Notes: generated by a model not told the origin, from the letters alone. Counted from the stretch's first letter, positions 10,113-22,165 are shown. The stretch: DNA of 64,000 nucleotides from Actinostola sp. cb2023 (GCA_033675265.1 JAUJYZ010000098.1:451501-515500), one strand, 5' to 3'. Numbers and translations: made by a program.

Positions 10113-11350
10113 TTAGAATTCAGAATCGTTCCCAAGCTCCAGAAATACGTCATACGCCTCACGGTTGCAGTTGCCGTCGGGAGTGAAGACGTACTTGTGG
10201 AATGTTCCGTCAATAGAAACAGCTGAAGAGATCAAAATAACGGGAATTTGAAGAAATGGGAGAGAAATGGAAGAGAAATATACCCCAGCCTTTCTCAGTG
10301 AGCAACTGTCACCAATCACCACCAATTCTAAGCAAACAATATAATGTGTACATTCAAACCTGATAAAGCGAGGTTGTAAAGGTACTGACCTATAACAGAA
10401 CTAGCCTGTCCAAACGCACATATACAAGCTACTTCAGCAGGAACTGTGAAGCTTGCTAAACCCCACTGAGACTCAACATAATGACCAAGAAAAACCAACC
10501 TTAGAAAGACTGAGACGAACAGAAAACAATGTTAACAATGGTCTTACTGTGTGTGCGGGTGTTCTCTACTGGGTTGCCTGTAGCGCTCAAATCATCGTTC
10601 AGACAACTTGTGATATTGGGCTTCCTGTGGTATACAGGTCTCTAATCTATATTGGGTTTCCTGGTATACAGGTATTTTATTTATATTGAGTTTCCTGTGG
10701 TATACGAATTTTTCCTGCGGTCTCGAATTTATATTGGGTTCCCTGTGGCATGCAGGTCTCTAATTTAATTATATTGGGTTTCCTGTGTTATACAGGTCTC
10801 TTATTTATATTGGGTTTCCTGTGTTATACAGGTCTCTTATTTACATTGGGTTCCCTGTGGCATACAGGTCTCTTATTTAGCTTGGGTTCCCTGTGGCGTA
10901 CAGGTCTCTTACTTAGATTGTTTATGATATTGGGTTCCCTGTGTTATGCTTGATCTTTACCACAGGTAGCCCAATACTGTTTCCATACCTTGATCTTTTA
11001 TTGAGCTTGGTGTCTTTGAGAGCAAATATATGGACTGTTCCTTTGTCACTTGAAACACATAAGGATCACAACAGTTACTAGATGAAGTAGTTTTCCTTTG
11101 CCGTCATGCAATCCTACTCCCAAAACAAACAGTAGCATTGGGTGATGACAAAGGAAATAGCTGGGAAGGATACTCCTATAGAAGGAGACTCGTCATTCAT
11201 TTTCTATGAAGGCAGACAGGAGTGGTTGGCTAATGGTATATCATCTGGTGACAAATCAACTCACCAATACAGCGTAGCAGGATCAGCTCCCCTTCTAAGT
11301 TCTATTAGCTGACTTCTTGACTGGGCATCAAAAACTCTTATCAGGGTTCC
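10113..11350 (-). CDS. WDR45: WDR45 (WIPI4), C-terminal exons
   Basis: WDR45/WIPI4 is a seven-bladed beta-propeller that binds phosphoinositides on forming autophagosomes. Four exons are readable on the minus strand. 11265-11350 encodes [20 protein letters not shown] through GADPATLY and includes the LRRG lipid-binding motif. 10989-11048 encodes [19 protein letters not shown]. 10390-10499 (or 10509) encodes [19 protein letters not shown] and [13 protein letters not shown]. 10113-10222 ends [14 protein letters not shown], as [20 protein letters not shown] through DSEF and a stop. These join in frame when the nearer acceptor at 10499 is used. About 14 residues expected between TLYC and DKGTV are missing. 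The identity is secure; whether the gene still works is not. Confidence 0.8.
10600..10960 (+). repeat. 33-bp minisatellite in WDR45 intron
   Basis: About ten imperfect units read ATTGGGTTTCCTGTGGTATA followed by CAGGTCTCTTATTT. It lies between two WDR45 coding exons. Confidence 0.85.
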
Positions 11351-11599
11351 CTGGAGAAACATGATAGTGATAATCAGACATTAAACAAAAGAGAAGAGAA
11401 TGATAGATGTAAAACTGAATAAATGAAAAGCATATCAAAAGGATAATAATTGAAGAACAAATAAGCGATCTTTGATCAAAATCTATATTCTCCTCGAGAA
11501 TCTTTGAATTTCGAAGGAGAATTTGGGTTTTGATCACAAGTCACTTACTTCGTTCTTGCAGAGACCCCTTCAACTTCTCTGGAATATTTTGTGAAAGTG

Positions 11600-12746
11600 G
11601 TAGAGTGCAGTCCATATGTCCGTGAAATAATACTATTACTAAATAGTACTAAATAGTGTTATTTCTATTGTTTTCTATTGTTTCATCAATGCTATTTATG
11701 CATGGATCAATTCCAGCTGTTACCATCCCCCCCCCGGGCATACCCCAGGGATTTGTAAGGACCTGTGTCCAGGGGCGGGGATTTTGTACAACAACGTGGT
11801 TGCCCGGGGGGTGGGGGGCGGGGATAACTTGACCGAGCGTATAATCAATGGAGGAATTCATAATAATGGAATTTGTCGGTAAAGAGATTACTTTTGTCGC
11901 CGATTGGCTTGAAAAACAAGATCTTGCAAAGTTAAAGGCTTTCTTTGAAAAAAAGGCAGTGTTTAACGGCACAGATGACTTCTTATCTCTACTGTTATGG
12001 TCAATAATTAGTCGGGCTTCCTGTGGAAGCGCCGACTCTAAAAATGAGCTCCGTTCTTCGTTGACCCCAAATGACTAATTGGGTTCTACAGCGCATGCAC
12101 CTAGTTTTATATTAAGCTACGCAGGCTAACGTCGAGCTAAAGCCGAAGGAGACATGAAGTCTGGCCAAGAAAGATTACAAAGCACAAACCAATCAGGGAA
12201 AGCACCGGAGGTCAAGGGGCCAAAATATAAGTCTTTTCTCGTCTAAATCTGAATTTAGATTGAAACAGGACGCTCTAGTAGCGTGAAGTCGGGCTATTAA
12301 CGTTTTTACTGATATACTGTAAAGTTCGCAGTACTGAAATTGCAAGGAAAGCATGTTCTATCGAGCTCGAGTCATGCAACGACGAGCAACCAAAAACTGT
12401 TTCAATCGCACTGAAAATCGCACTATAAGATATCTATATTTAGTTCAAATAGGTTACATTTCATTTAGAAGCCCGACTTCACGCTAGAAGAGCGTCTAGT
12501 TATTTCTAAAAGGTGTCTAGCTTTATTGTTAAACATGCCGTTTAATATTATTCAATTGTTGGTTGCTTTTCCGTTGCCCTGGGGCGGGGAATTTGTTATT
12601 TCTGGCGGCTCAGGGGCAGGGAATTTGTAGTCCCAAGAAAAAAAAATTACAAATCCCCGGGGGGGGGATGGTAACAGCTGGAATTGATCCATGCATTAGT
12701 ACTAATTAGTTAGTACTGTTTCACGGACATATGGACTGCACTCTAC
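11600..12746. mobile_element. outer inverted-repeat element, interrupted by a second element
   Basis: The ends are GTAGAGTGCAGTCCATATGT and its inverse. An uninterrupted 145-bp relative lies at 57823-57967. Here the element has been split by the insertion at 11699-12695, and its two halves line up with the intact relative. Confidence 0.8.
11699..12695. mobile_element. PIF/Harbinger-like element with TTA target duplication
   Basis: The terminal inverted repeats are TGCATGGATCAATTCCAGCT on both sides, flanked by TTA (11696-11698 and 12696-12698). The relative at 57823 has TTA once at the equivalent site, showing the empty state. A TTA duplication is characteristic of PIF/Harbinger. Inside are poly-C/G rich stretches, an ORF of 76 codons (11848-12078) that I do not recognise, and a further repeat carrying a hairpin (12013-12041) of the Helitron-like type. 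Confidence 0.75.
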
Positions 12747-13060
12747 AGATTCCACTAACTATCCACTATAAACATGTTAGGGCTTGCTCTATTCCCATGC
12801 AAGAGCCGATAATCGTGATAACGGTTGCTTTCAGTTTTGGCGCCAAAAATGGCACAACGATATTCTTCAGTACCGAGTTAATTCACTATTTGTATCTGCT
12901 TGTGAAAATGGAAAGGAAAATAAATCAAAAGTACATTCACCATTCTTTATTTTTATTACGGTTCACTGAAATGACACGGGTAGAGAAAACAGGATGAACT
13001 ACTAGTATCAGATCATAGTTCTGATAAAGCATTTGGTCATAATCTTTCGATTCATGTGGT

Positions 13061-13076
13061 GGCTCCTAAAAGAGCC
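13061..13076 (-). terminator. histone 3' stem-loop of H2B
   Basis: GGCTCTTTTAGGAGCC on the minus strand, 31 bases after the H2B stop. It is the replication-dependent histone mRNA 3' hairpin, bound by SLBP. Confidence 0.95.
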
Positions 13077-13107
13077 GTTGTTTTATGTTCAGTAAACAGA
13101 AAACTGT

Positions 13108-13479
13108 TTACTTGCTGCTGGTGTACTTGGTGACGGCCTTGGTGCCTTCACTGACGGCGTGCTTGGCCAATTCACCGGGAAGAAGAAGGCGAACAGCGGT
13201 CTGGATTTCCCGAGATGTGATGGTGGACTTCTTGTTGTAGTGAGCCAGGCGGGAAGCTTCAGTAGCGATACGCTCGAACACGTCCGATACGAACGAGTTC
13301 ATGATCAACATGGCTTTGCTGGAGATACCGGTGTCGGGATGGACTTGCTTCATGACTTTGTAGATGTAGATGGAGTAGGATTCCTTTCTCTTTCGGTGTC
13401 TCTTCTTCTTGCCATCAACCGCGGCCTTCTTGCCGGCTTTCTTTTCACCTTTCTTTCCGACAGGGGTTTTTGGCGGCAT
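13108..13479 (-). CDS. histone H2B
   Basis: This is a 123-residue core histone H2B, intronless. I start at [11 protein letters not shown] (ATG at 13479); an open frame continues upstream but that part is promoter. The basic tail ([20 protein letters not shown]) precedes a canonical histone fold [19 protein letters not shown] and ends AVTKYTSSK, with the ubiquitylation-site lysine retained. A stem-loop follows the stop. It is divergently paired with H2A (start codons 301 bp apart). The minus-strand TATA box is at 13543-13550. Confidence 0.97.
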   Translation of the reverse strand: MPPKTPVGKKGEKKAGKKAAVDGKKKRHRKRKESYSIYIYKVMKQVHPDTGISSKAMLIMNSFVSDVFERIATEASRLAHYNKKSTITSREIQTAVRLLLPGELAKHAVSEGTKAVTKYTSSK

Positions 13480-13780
13480 TTTCTTCAACAAACTCTTGAC
13501 ACTTGATAGAATCAAAAGATGCGTCAACCCAGGGAAAACTCATATTTATATGAAAATTTAATCGGATTAATTAACATGCGGATCACAGAAATACAAACCT
13601 GATTGGTGGAAATAATATGGAAATGACCTGACATTGAAATTATTGACCTGCAGCAGAATTCTGATTGGTGGATTTCGATCCTTTTCTCATCAAGCTTTCA
13701 CTATAAAATCTTAGACGGACAAAATCAAACATATCATACAGTATTCTATCGCAGAATCCAAATTTCGAAACTGTACAAAA
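13480..13780. promoter_or_regulatory. bidirectional H2B/H2A promoter
   Basis: The interval has a minus-strand TATA box at 13543-13550, a plus-strand TATA (CTATAAAA) at 13701-13708, and two copies of CTGATTGGTGG (inverted CCAAT) near 13600 and 13661. This is the usual architecture of a divergent replication-dependent histone pair. Confidence 0.85.
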
Positions 13781-14158
13781 ATGTCTGGCCGTGGAAAAGG
13801 TAAAGCAAAGGGCACCAAGTCCAAGACTCGTTCATCCCGTGCAGGGCTTCAGTTCCCCGTCGGTCGTATCCATCGCCATCTCCGCAGAGGCAACTATGCC
13901 AAGCGAGTTGGTGCCGGTGCTCCAGTGTACTTGGCCGCTGTGCTGGAGTACTTGAGTGCTGAAATCCTCGAGTTGGCCGGCAACGCTGCCCGCGACAACA
14001 AGAAGACCAGAATAATCCCCCGTCACTTGCAGTTGGCCGTCAGGAACGACGAGGAGTTGAACAAGCTTCTTGGTGGAGTTACCATCGCTCAGGGTGGTGT
14101 TCTTCCCAACATCCAAGCCGTCCTTCTGCCCAAGAAGGCCGAGAAGAAACACGCCTAA
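13781..14158 (+). CDS. histone H2A
   Basis: This is a 125-residue canonical H2A, intronless, starting [20 protein letters not shown]. The histone fold, the acidic-patch residues ([19 protein letters not shown] and NDEELNKLL) and the docking domain are intact. The C-terminus is [11 protein letters not shown] with no SQ motif, so it is not H2A.X. Where most H2As read GNYAERVGAGAP, this one reads [12 protein letters not shown] (AAG at 13901-13903). The N-terminus resembles coral H2As as I remember them. The stem-loop lies 29 bases after the stop. Confidence 0.97.
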   Translation: MSGRGKGKAKGTKSKTRSSRAGLQFPVGRIHRHLRRGNYAKRVGAGAPVYLAAVLEYLSAEILELAGNAARDNKKTRIIPRHLQLAVRNDEELNKLLGGVTIAQGGVLPNIQAVLLPKKAEKKHA

Positions 14159-14187
14159 GCAGTTTCTATCACTGCATACAAAACAAC

Positions 14188-14203
14188 GGCTCTTTTAGGA
14201 GCC
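14188..14203 (+). terminator. histone 3' stem-loop of H2A
   Basis: GGCTCTTTTAGGAGCC followed by ACCACA, the expected histone pre-mRNA processing hairpin. Confidence 0.95.
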
Positions 14204-15084
14204 ACCACATGAATCCAAAGATCATGACCAAATGCTTCCTTCAAAAACCAACACATACCAAACAAAAAATATAGATTTCGATACTACATGGAATTATGTC
14301 TTCTAGGACACAATTTCGTAGTGAGATTCCTAACTAATGATTTTGTGGCTGATTTTGTGCTATCAAGGCGGTCCAAGTCTATTTTTATCCAACACTGATA
14401 CCGTTGATGCAAATTTTTGGCGCGAGTTCTAAACGGTACTTTGGAAGTTCTGAGCTACCCACACGAGTCAAACAACAATAATTACCAAATGCTCAAACAG
14501 CACAGTAAAATCAATCTAGTGAAGAACAATTTAGTGTAGTGTGAGATCTAAATACCGACTATCTATAAATACAGTTGATGAAATATTTTGGCGCGCTTTC
14601 TGGCGGCATTTGGGCGCCAAAAATATCTAAAAATAGAAAAGTTTCTACATTTTAAAAATGACATTCTACAAAATTTCATTACAGCTATAATCGCCTCTTC
14701 GAGAGGTTTTCTCCCCTCCGTATAAATCAACTAGTGAGATGAGTGTTGGGTTTAGAAAAGCCATAGAAAAGAAGTGAGCAGTACGAACACTTTGACACCT
14801 TTTTATACCAAGTTCGGTTTCTTTGGTAAAAATTGTTCACTTTGCCAAACAGTAATGATAATTGTCAATCTGGAAAATGGTGAAGAGCTTTCAACCTTGG
14901 TACTACATGAATGGTGTTAGCCTGCGGCTTTTCGTTTTTTGGCCGCGCGAAAGTTGGGACGATCTTCCGAGAATGGTGTTGACTGTGTATAAAGACTTAT
15001 ACCATGTTTAAATATGATCAGGAGAGGGGTATAAACGAAAGGTGTTTATTTAGCATTATATCATTGACTTTATAGCAATGTGGT
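14204..15084. other. H2A-H4 spacer with GC-rich E2F-like sites
   Basis: No coding gene is visible. The spacer holds TTTTTGGCGCGAG (about 14414), TTTTGGCGCGCTTTC (about 14587) and TTTGGGCGCCAAAAA (about 14608), which look like E2F sites. An isolated CGTATAAAT box lies near 14718. It could be promoter debris of a lost gene such as H3, but that is speculation. Confidence 0.4.
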
Positions 15085-15100
15085 GGCTCCTAAAAGAGCC
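15085..15100 (-). terminator. histone 3' stem-loop of truncated H4
   Basis: The minus-strand GGCTCTTTTAGGAGCC lies 27 bases after the H4 stop codon. Confidence 0.95.
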
Positions 15101-15127
15101 GTTGTTTGTATTTGATGATCAAGTTAT

Positions 15128-16930
<1,803 letters not shown>

Positions 16931-16939
16931 TCACGTAAC

Positions 16940-17020
16940 AAACACATTTCTTGAAGGTCGCCATTGCAGACCACTGATTATGACACTGTTTCCGCGGAGG
17001 TCCGACAGTACTGTATAAAT
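16940..17020 (+). promoter_or_regulatory. histone H1 promoter elements
   Basis: AAACACA at 16940-16946 matches the H1-specific box, and TATAAAT at 17014-17020 is the TATA box, about 70 bp upstream of the start codon. Confidence 0.8.
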
Positions 17021-17087
17021 AAACACCGCGCGCTTTTTGCGCCATTATTTCATCTTTTGAAGAGAACGTTACTGAGTAAATTCTAAA

Positions 17088-17669
17088 ATGTCTGAAGCAC
17101 CAAAAAAATCCGCCGCAAAAAAGGCCGCCCCCAAGCCGGCTGAGCATCCTAAATACCAGGAGATGGTCCTAGCTGCTTTGGGTGCCTTGAAGGATCGTAC
17201 AGGATCTTCCCGCCAAGCCACCGAGAAGTACATCAAAGCCAACTACAAGGTTGGAGACAACTGTGGAACTCATCTCAAGCTCGCTCTCAAGCGTATGTCT
17301 GCCAAGGGATCCATCCTTCACGTCAAAGGCACAGGCGCTTCTGGTTCCTTCAAGCTCAACAAGGCGGTCGCCGTCGAGAAGAAACCAAAGAAGAAGGTCG
17401 TTAAGAAACCTGCTGCCAAGAAAGCCACCAAGAAGCCCGCTGCTAAGGCGAAGAAATCTGCCGCCAAGTCGGGGAAGAAGTCCACGTCTCCAAAGAAAGC
17501 AGCAGCCAAGAAACCCGCAGCAGAAAAACCCAAGAAAGCAGCAAAGAAAGCCGCTGCCAAACCAAAACCTGCAAAGAAAGCAGCAGCCAAAAAACCCGCC
17601 GCAAAGAAGAGCAAGGCTATAAAGCCAGCAGCCAAGAAGGCCACTAAGAGGACAGCCAAGAAGAAGTAA
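17088..17669 (+). CDS. linker histone H1
   Basis: This 193-residue linker histone is intronless. A short basic tail is followed by the winged-helix globular domain (about residues 19-92: HPKYQEMVLAALGALKDRTG, RQATEKYIKANYKVG, LKLALKRMSAKGSILHVKGT, GASGSFKL). About 100 residues of Lys/Ala/Pro-rich tail follow, built from AAKKPAAKK-like units. A stem-loop at 17696-17711 marks it as replication-dependent. It is the outermost gene of the cluster. Confidence 0.95.
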   Translation: MSEAPKKSAAKKAAPKPAEHPKYQEMVLAALGALKDRTGSSRQATEKYIKANYKVGDNCGTHLKLALKRMSAKGSILHVKGTGASGSFKLNKAVAVEKKPKKKVVKKPAAKKATKKPAAKAKKSAAKSGKKSTSPKKAAAKKPAAEKPKKAAKKAAAKPKPAKKAAAKKPAAKKSKAIKPAAKKATKRTAKKK

Positions 17670-17695
17670 AGTGTTTATAACACAACAAAATAAAC

Positions 17696-17711
17696 GGCTC
17701 TTTTAGGAGCC
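17696..17711 (+). terminator. histone 3' stem-loop of H1
   Basis: GGCTCTTTTAGGAGCC lies 26 bases after the H1 stop codon. Confidence 0.95.
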
Positions 17712-17849
17712 ACCCACATGAATAAAAGCAATGCCACATGCTACGATAAGGGTGTACGTATACACATTACTCTGTACCATGATATATATCCATGCACACA
17801 CACTCTTTGTAAACATACATTAAGACAGACAGTTTGGAGTGATGAGGAA

Positions 17850-18100
17850 CTAACAGTTAAACTACTGTAGGAAATAGTGGTTTAACTAGTAGAGACAGGA
17901 ACTAGTAGTTAACTAGTAGAAACTGATAGGAACTAGTGGTTAAACTAGTAGAGACTGATAGGAGGAACTAGCGGTTAAACTAGTAGAGACTGATAGGAAC
18001 TAGTGGTTAAACTAGTAGAGACTGATAGGAACTAGTGGTTAAACTAGTAGAGACTGATAGGAACTAGTGGTTAAACTAGTAGAGACTGATAGGGACTAGC
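17850..18100 (+). repeat. about 31-bp minisatellite
   Basis: About seven units of GTTAAACTAGTAGAGACTGA plus TAGGAACTAGTG, more regular towards the right. Confidence 0.85.
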
Positions 18101-18127
18101 AGTAGTGATTGCAACAAACCCATGAAA

Positions 18128-18438
18128 TACACCTATTTCAAAAAAGGTTGTCGAGGACATCAGTCCATAGGTTATAGGTCGTTGCAAGACCGAACTGCAT
18201 TATGGTAACAGCTTCAATGGCATGTATGTATATTGCAAATGCATGTATGTATATTTCATAAAATTCGATTCAAAATGTGTCTTGGTCTGTTGAAATTGAA
18301 ATAGGTACGATAATGTACAGCCTTTCATACCGTTTTAGCTATTCAAGCTGTTACCATAATGCAGTTCGGTCTTGCAACGACCTATAACCTATTGCCTATG
18401 GACTGATGTCCTCGACAACCTTTTTTGAAATAGGTGTA
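18128..18438. mobile_element. long-arm MITE
   Basis: Inverted arms of about 90 bp begin TACACCTATTTCAAAAAAGG and include GGTCGTTGCAAGACCGAACT. The TACACCTATTTCA-type end recurs at about 57483, 62568 and 63419, indicating a larger family. Confidence 0.8.
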
Positions 18439-18809
18439 TACAATCACGAGCCGAAGGTAAGTGATTGTAGATTTCATACAACACGGACATGAATATTGTA
18501 TCAGACTTATCATATCCACAGATGTATAAAATCTTGTTCTACTATAATTTTCAAGTTACCAGTAAGTTTGGCCAAGAAAATCAAAGATTTAGTCTATGTA
18601 AATCAAGACGATTTTGTATCAAAAATACAAGCTCTTTCACAGCTATCATTTCTATTGTGTTTTCCTCATGAATTATTAATGAATATGATAAAGACAAATA
18701 AACAATGTAGAATAGTTCCATCTTTTAGATATGAAATTTACTGAGTATACATGTACGGTTAGTTATCACATATACATGTACTTCATTATGGCAGTGTGGT
18801 TGCACCTAG

Positions 18810-18883
18810 GCCTTATGGTGCAGTAGTGGTAACACATTGGACTAGCATCCTGAAGCCATATGGGTTCGAGTCCCGCCAAGGCA
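18810..18883 (+). repeat. tRNA-derived sequence (SINE head or decayed tRNA)
   Basis: It has a perfect B-box GGTTCGAGTCC, an A-box-like TGGTGCAGTAGTGG and a five-pair acceptor stem GCCTT/AAGGC. The upper acceptor pairs are missing and the anticodon arm is irregular, so I do not call a working tRNA. A related but diverged copy lies on the minus strand at 20580-20690. Confidence 0.5.
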
Positions 18884-19128
18884 CAAATGTTCTCAAATAC
18901 TGGTAATTACCTCTTATGAGGAAGAAAATAAACTATATGTATACCGTATATATATTAATATAGGGTCCCAGGCTAATTATCTTTCAGGGAAAGTATCGCA
19001 GTAACAAATGTATGTCAAAGTGAAAGATATAAACTGCATCGGTGTACATATATACTTAGATAATAAATTGAATAATTAGAAAGAGCAAATTTGTGCCTAA
19101 AGTTGCAGTTTTTGTAATATTATCATAC

Positions 19129-21967
19129 CTTTTGGATTGTCCCTTGTATCTAAATCCATTTGTTTTTGAGGGTTATTAGGAAACGTGTACACATGAATGT
19201 TATTCCTAAGAACAACTATCAGTTGATCCCTTCGTAGTCTTACTGTCATTACAGGTGAACCATAAGTTAATTCAAGCACCATTTCCTTCAATGCATCATC
19301 CCAGATGTACACTGGACAATAATACCAAACAAAGCTATTATTACTGGGTACCCTGTGCTTGACAACTGACTGTACAGGGGAAGGGTGGGGTAACCCAACA
19401 TCATCATCCTAGATGTACACTGGACAATAATACCAAACAAAACTATTATTACTAGGTACCCTGTGCTTGACAACTGACTGTACAGGGGAAGGGTGGGGTA
19501 ACCCAACATCATCATCCCAGATGTACACTGGACAATAATACCAAACAAAACTATTATTACTGGGTACCCTGTGTTTGACAACTGACTGAACAGGGGGAAG
19601 GTGGAGAGGGGAGGGTGAAAGGGAGGAAAATAGCATTAAAATACCTTTGTTATTGTTATATCTAGCTCCTAATCCAGTACCAACTATTGCCATTAGGTTT
19701 GTCCTGTATAGCATGTGGACTTGACAAACTTGATACAACCCACTGACTTCTACCAACATAAATACATAACACAGATTTAGACATAAAGTCTTCAAAATAT
19801 TCAGAGCTGTCTGTAGACCTTTTCAGCCTTGGAATAATTTGTTCCCATTTCAGATCACTTGTCATATTCCCCTGAGTATTATTTCTATTTCTATCGGTAG
19901 GTGATGTTACACGGGACGATTTTTCGCATGCGCAACATTGTTGCACGAAAAGTTGATGGCCGTGTAACAGGTGCGCGAGATGATTTTTGATGCATTTTTT
20001 GCTTCGTTCGGCAACATGTTGCGAGTTTTTTATTCAACTTCAAATACTCGCAATGCTAAATGACAAATATTGGACAAGTTGACTCATGTAACACGTTCGC
20101 CGTTGATTTTTCACGCAACACATTCCAAGGAACCATTTCGCTGCTCTCCTTGGAAGCGAGGTGACATAAACAACCAAAATGGCGAGAGCGGAGCACGGAA
20201 AAAGCTGTTCTATTTGCTTTATTGTAAAGAAACTATGGATTTTTGATTAAAAAAAGAACAAGAATAGTGAACAAAATGGCAAGAAAGTTGAGGATTCTGT
20301 TGTGTTTTTGAATAACATTTTAGCGAGTGAAGTGTGCGTGCTACTGGCGTCAGTAAATATGCCATCGAGCGTGCACTTGGTTTACTAACTGACAGCACAC
20401 GGACTGGGTACTAGGCTGATGTATCCATTGGTGACGATATGTTGCGCTAAAAATAGTCCAGTATGTGTAACATGCATGTTACCATCCCATTTCGAAACAA
20501 TGTTGCACGAAAAGTTGGCTCGTGAAACATACATTAAAAATTGACAGGATGTTGCACGAAAAATCGTCGCTGCAAATCAGAAATTGTTTGTGCCTCAAGT
20601 GGTGGGACTCCAACCTTCAGCATGCTAGTCCGAAGTGTTAGATACATTACTATGGATGCAACTCAAACAACGAAGCTAACTCACAGGAGAATGACACATA
20701 GGTCCAAGCTGAGAGCGCTGTTGAGTATAGCCAACAAACAGTTTGAACACAAGAACTATATCCCCAGGGGGGGTACTCAGGGGTATCAGTGATTAAAAAA
20801 AGTTCATTACGCAAAAACAAGACCCCAAAAAAGTCCAACGGCCCAAAATCGTAACCCAAATAAGGCCAATTTTTCTCCGCATAAAATCAAGAACGGTAGG
20901 ATATCATTTCTATCAACCCCCAAAAAAGTCCTTGCCAAAACCTTTATATCAAAAAAAGTCCACCAGAAAATTGATAACCCAAAAAAAGTCCCAAGCCGCG
21001 AATTTCAAACCCCAAAAAGGTCTTCGCACCTCCCCGTCACTGATACCCCTGAGTACCCCCCCTGGGGAACTATCACAGACAGTTTACATATTGAACCAAC
21101 CTAGCCGTGCTTTCTCAGATAGGGGTTCTGTATTTTATAACATAGCATTGATATAACATGCGCTCTGATTGGCTAATAGCGTGCGCGAGCGTGCATCCAT
21201 AACTCAATGGACGCACGCTCACGTCATCGCCATTGCGTGCGCTCTGAAATCAATTGGAAGATAAAATTGTTTATTTGAATTTGCAGTAACTATGTTATAA
21301 AAGGAATGGTCAACGCTTCAGCTGTGCGTCCATCGAGTTATGGATGCACTTGGTCGGCTGCTAAGCACTCAAGAAGCTAGAGTCGCACTCGGCTACGCCT
21401 TGTGCGACTCTTACGCTTCTCTCGTGCTTAGCAGCCTCCCGCGTGCATCCATAACTCGATGGACGCACGCTGAGCGTTGACCATTCCTACAATAAACTCT
21501 GAATCCGCCATCAACAGTACAAACAAAACATCCTGGCATGGAAATATAAACGAAAACTATTGTTGAATAACATAACCCATAATAAGCAATAAAAGTGGGA
21601 AGAAATGGCTTCTTCTATTTTGGTACAGGGTACGCGACCTTTATAATTATTACCTCAAAATAGAGCATTACGGCTTATTGATAATATATTGATATTATAA
21701 CATAATGAGGACTAGAAAACTAATTAGAACAGCAAACAATTCAATGTCGAGTGACGACATACAGAGTAGTCATTTTCTCGATGAACTAAGCATAAAAAAT
21801 CAATTCTTTTTCGATCATTTTTCACATAATAATCTTTAAAATGTACTTAATTTACAATACAAAGGCTAACCATACGTACCATGATCTTGGTTAAACGCAA
21901 TATGTGTTACTTCGGTCTGCATTTTAAGGTTTTCGCCGTATTTTATTTCTGTGTTTTCTTCCGCCAT
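19129..21967 (-). CDS. WDR45: WDR45 (WIPI4), N-terminal exons
   Basis: Three minus-strand exons encode the first propeller blades. 21880-21967 starts MAEENTEIKYGENLKM and ends THIAFNQDHG at donor GTACGT. 19645-19749 encodes VSGLYQVCQVHMLYRTNLMA plus IVGTGLGARYNNNK. 19129-19311 encodes VYIWDDALKEMVLELTYGSP through DTRDNPK and ends at GTATGA in phase 1. An exon for the CFCC...RIYNVEP segment of blade 1 was not found, nor the 60-70 residues that should follow DTRDNPKG. The next exon I recognise is at 11350, beyond the histone genes, so the implied intron is about 7.8 kb. The gene is recognisable but incomplete here. Confidence 0.75.
19312..19575. repeat. tandem triplication of a WDR45 splice acceptor
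   Basis: Units of about 120 bp repeat the intron end and the first about 20 bases of the exon at 19311. Each copy of CCAGATGTACACTGGACAAT (second copy has CTAG) is a complete minus-strand acceptor plus exon start. Only the innermost copy continues into the full exon. Confidence 0.85.
19903..20568. mobile_element. inverted-repeat element with GTTGCACGAAA words
   Basis: The left end GTTACACGGGACGATTTTTC and the right CGAAAAATCGTC are inverted, and GTTGCACGAAAAGTTG is repeated inside. The extreme right end is degenerate. It is non-coding. Confidence 0.55.
20762..21067. mobile_element. palindromic MITE with 8-bp imperfect target duplication
   Basis: Ends CCCCAGGGGGGGTACTCAGG and the inverse face each other. 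The flanks AACTATAT and AACTATCA are an imperfect 8-bp duplication, as for hAT elements. The interior is rich in CCCAAAAAAGTCC words. Confidence 0.75.
21303..21487. mobile_element. palindromic MITE
   Basis: Inverted ends GGAATGGTCAACGCT and paired GTCCATCGAGTTATGGATGC words flank a second inverted pair (GCTGCTAAGCAC). The same ATCCATAACTC words occur upstream at about 21190-21215. Confidence 0.7.
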
Positions 21968-22165
21968 CTTTGTTTTTGTTTTGATCTTAGTAACCTGGCA
22001 TAAACAGCATTGTAAAAAAAGCCTTTCGGGGGAAGGGAGGGGGTACCTCTTTGTCAAAGAAAGGAAGTAGGAAAGAAAGAAAGAAAGAGAAAAAAATGAG
22101 AAACGTATAGAAATGTATAGAAAAAGTGATATTCGCGTGAATTTACGATCAAATTGAAGGCGTCG

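Noticed and set aside
13480..13527. Upstream extension of H2B
   Set aside because: The extension overlaps the promoter and does not match H2B. The canonical MPPK start fits length and family.
17318..17659. Hydrophobic minus-strand ORF opposite H1
   Set aside because: It is the complement of the Lys/Ala-rich H1 tail and has no independent support.
18810..18883. Functional tRNA gene
   Set aside because: The B-box is perfect, but the acceptor stem has only five pairs and the anticodon arm is irregular; a diverged relative nearby suggests a SINE.
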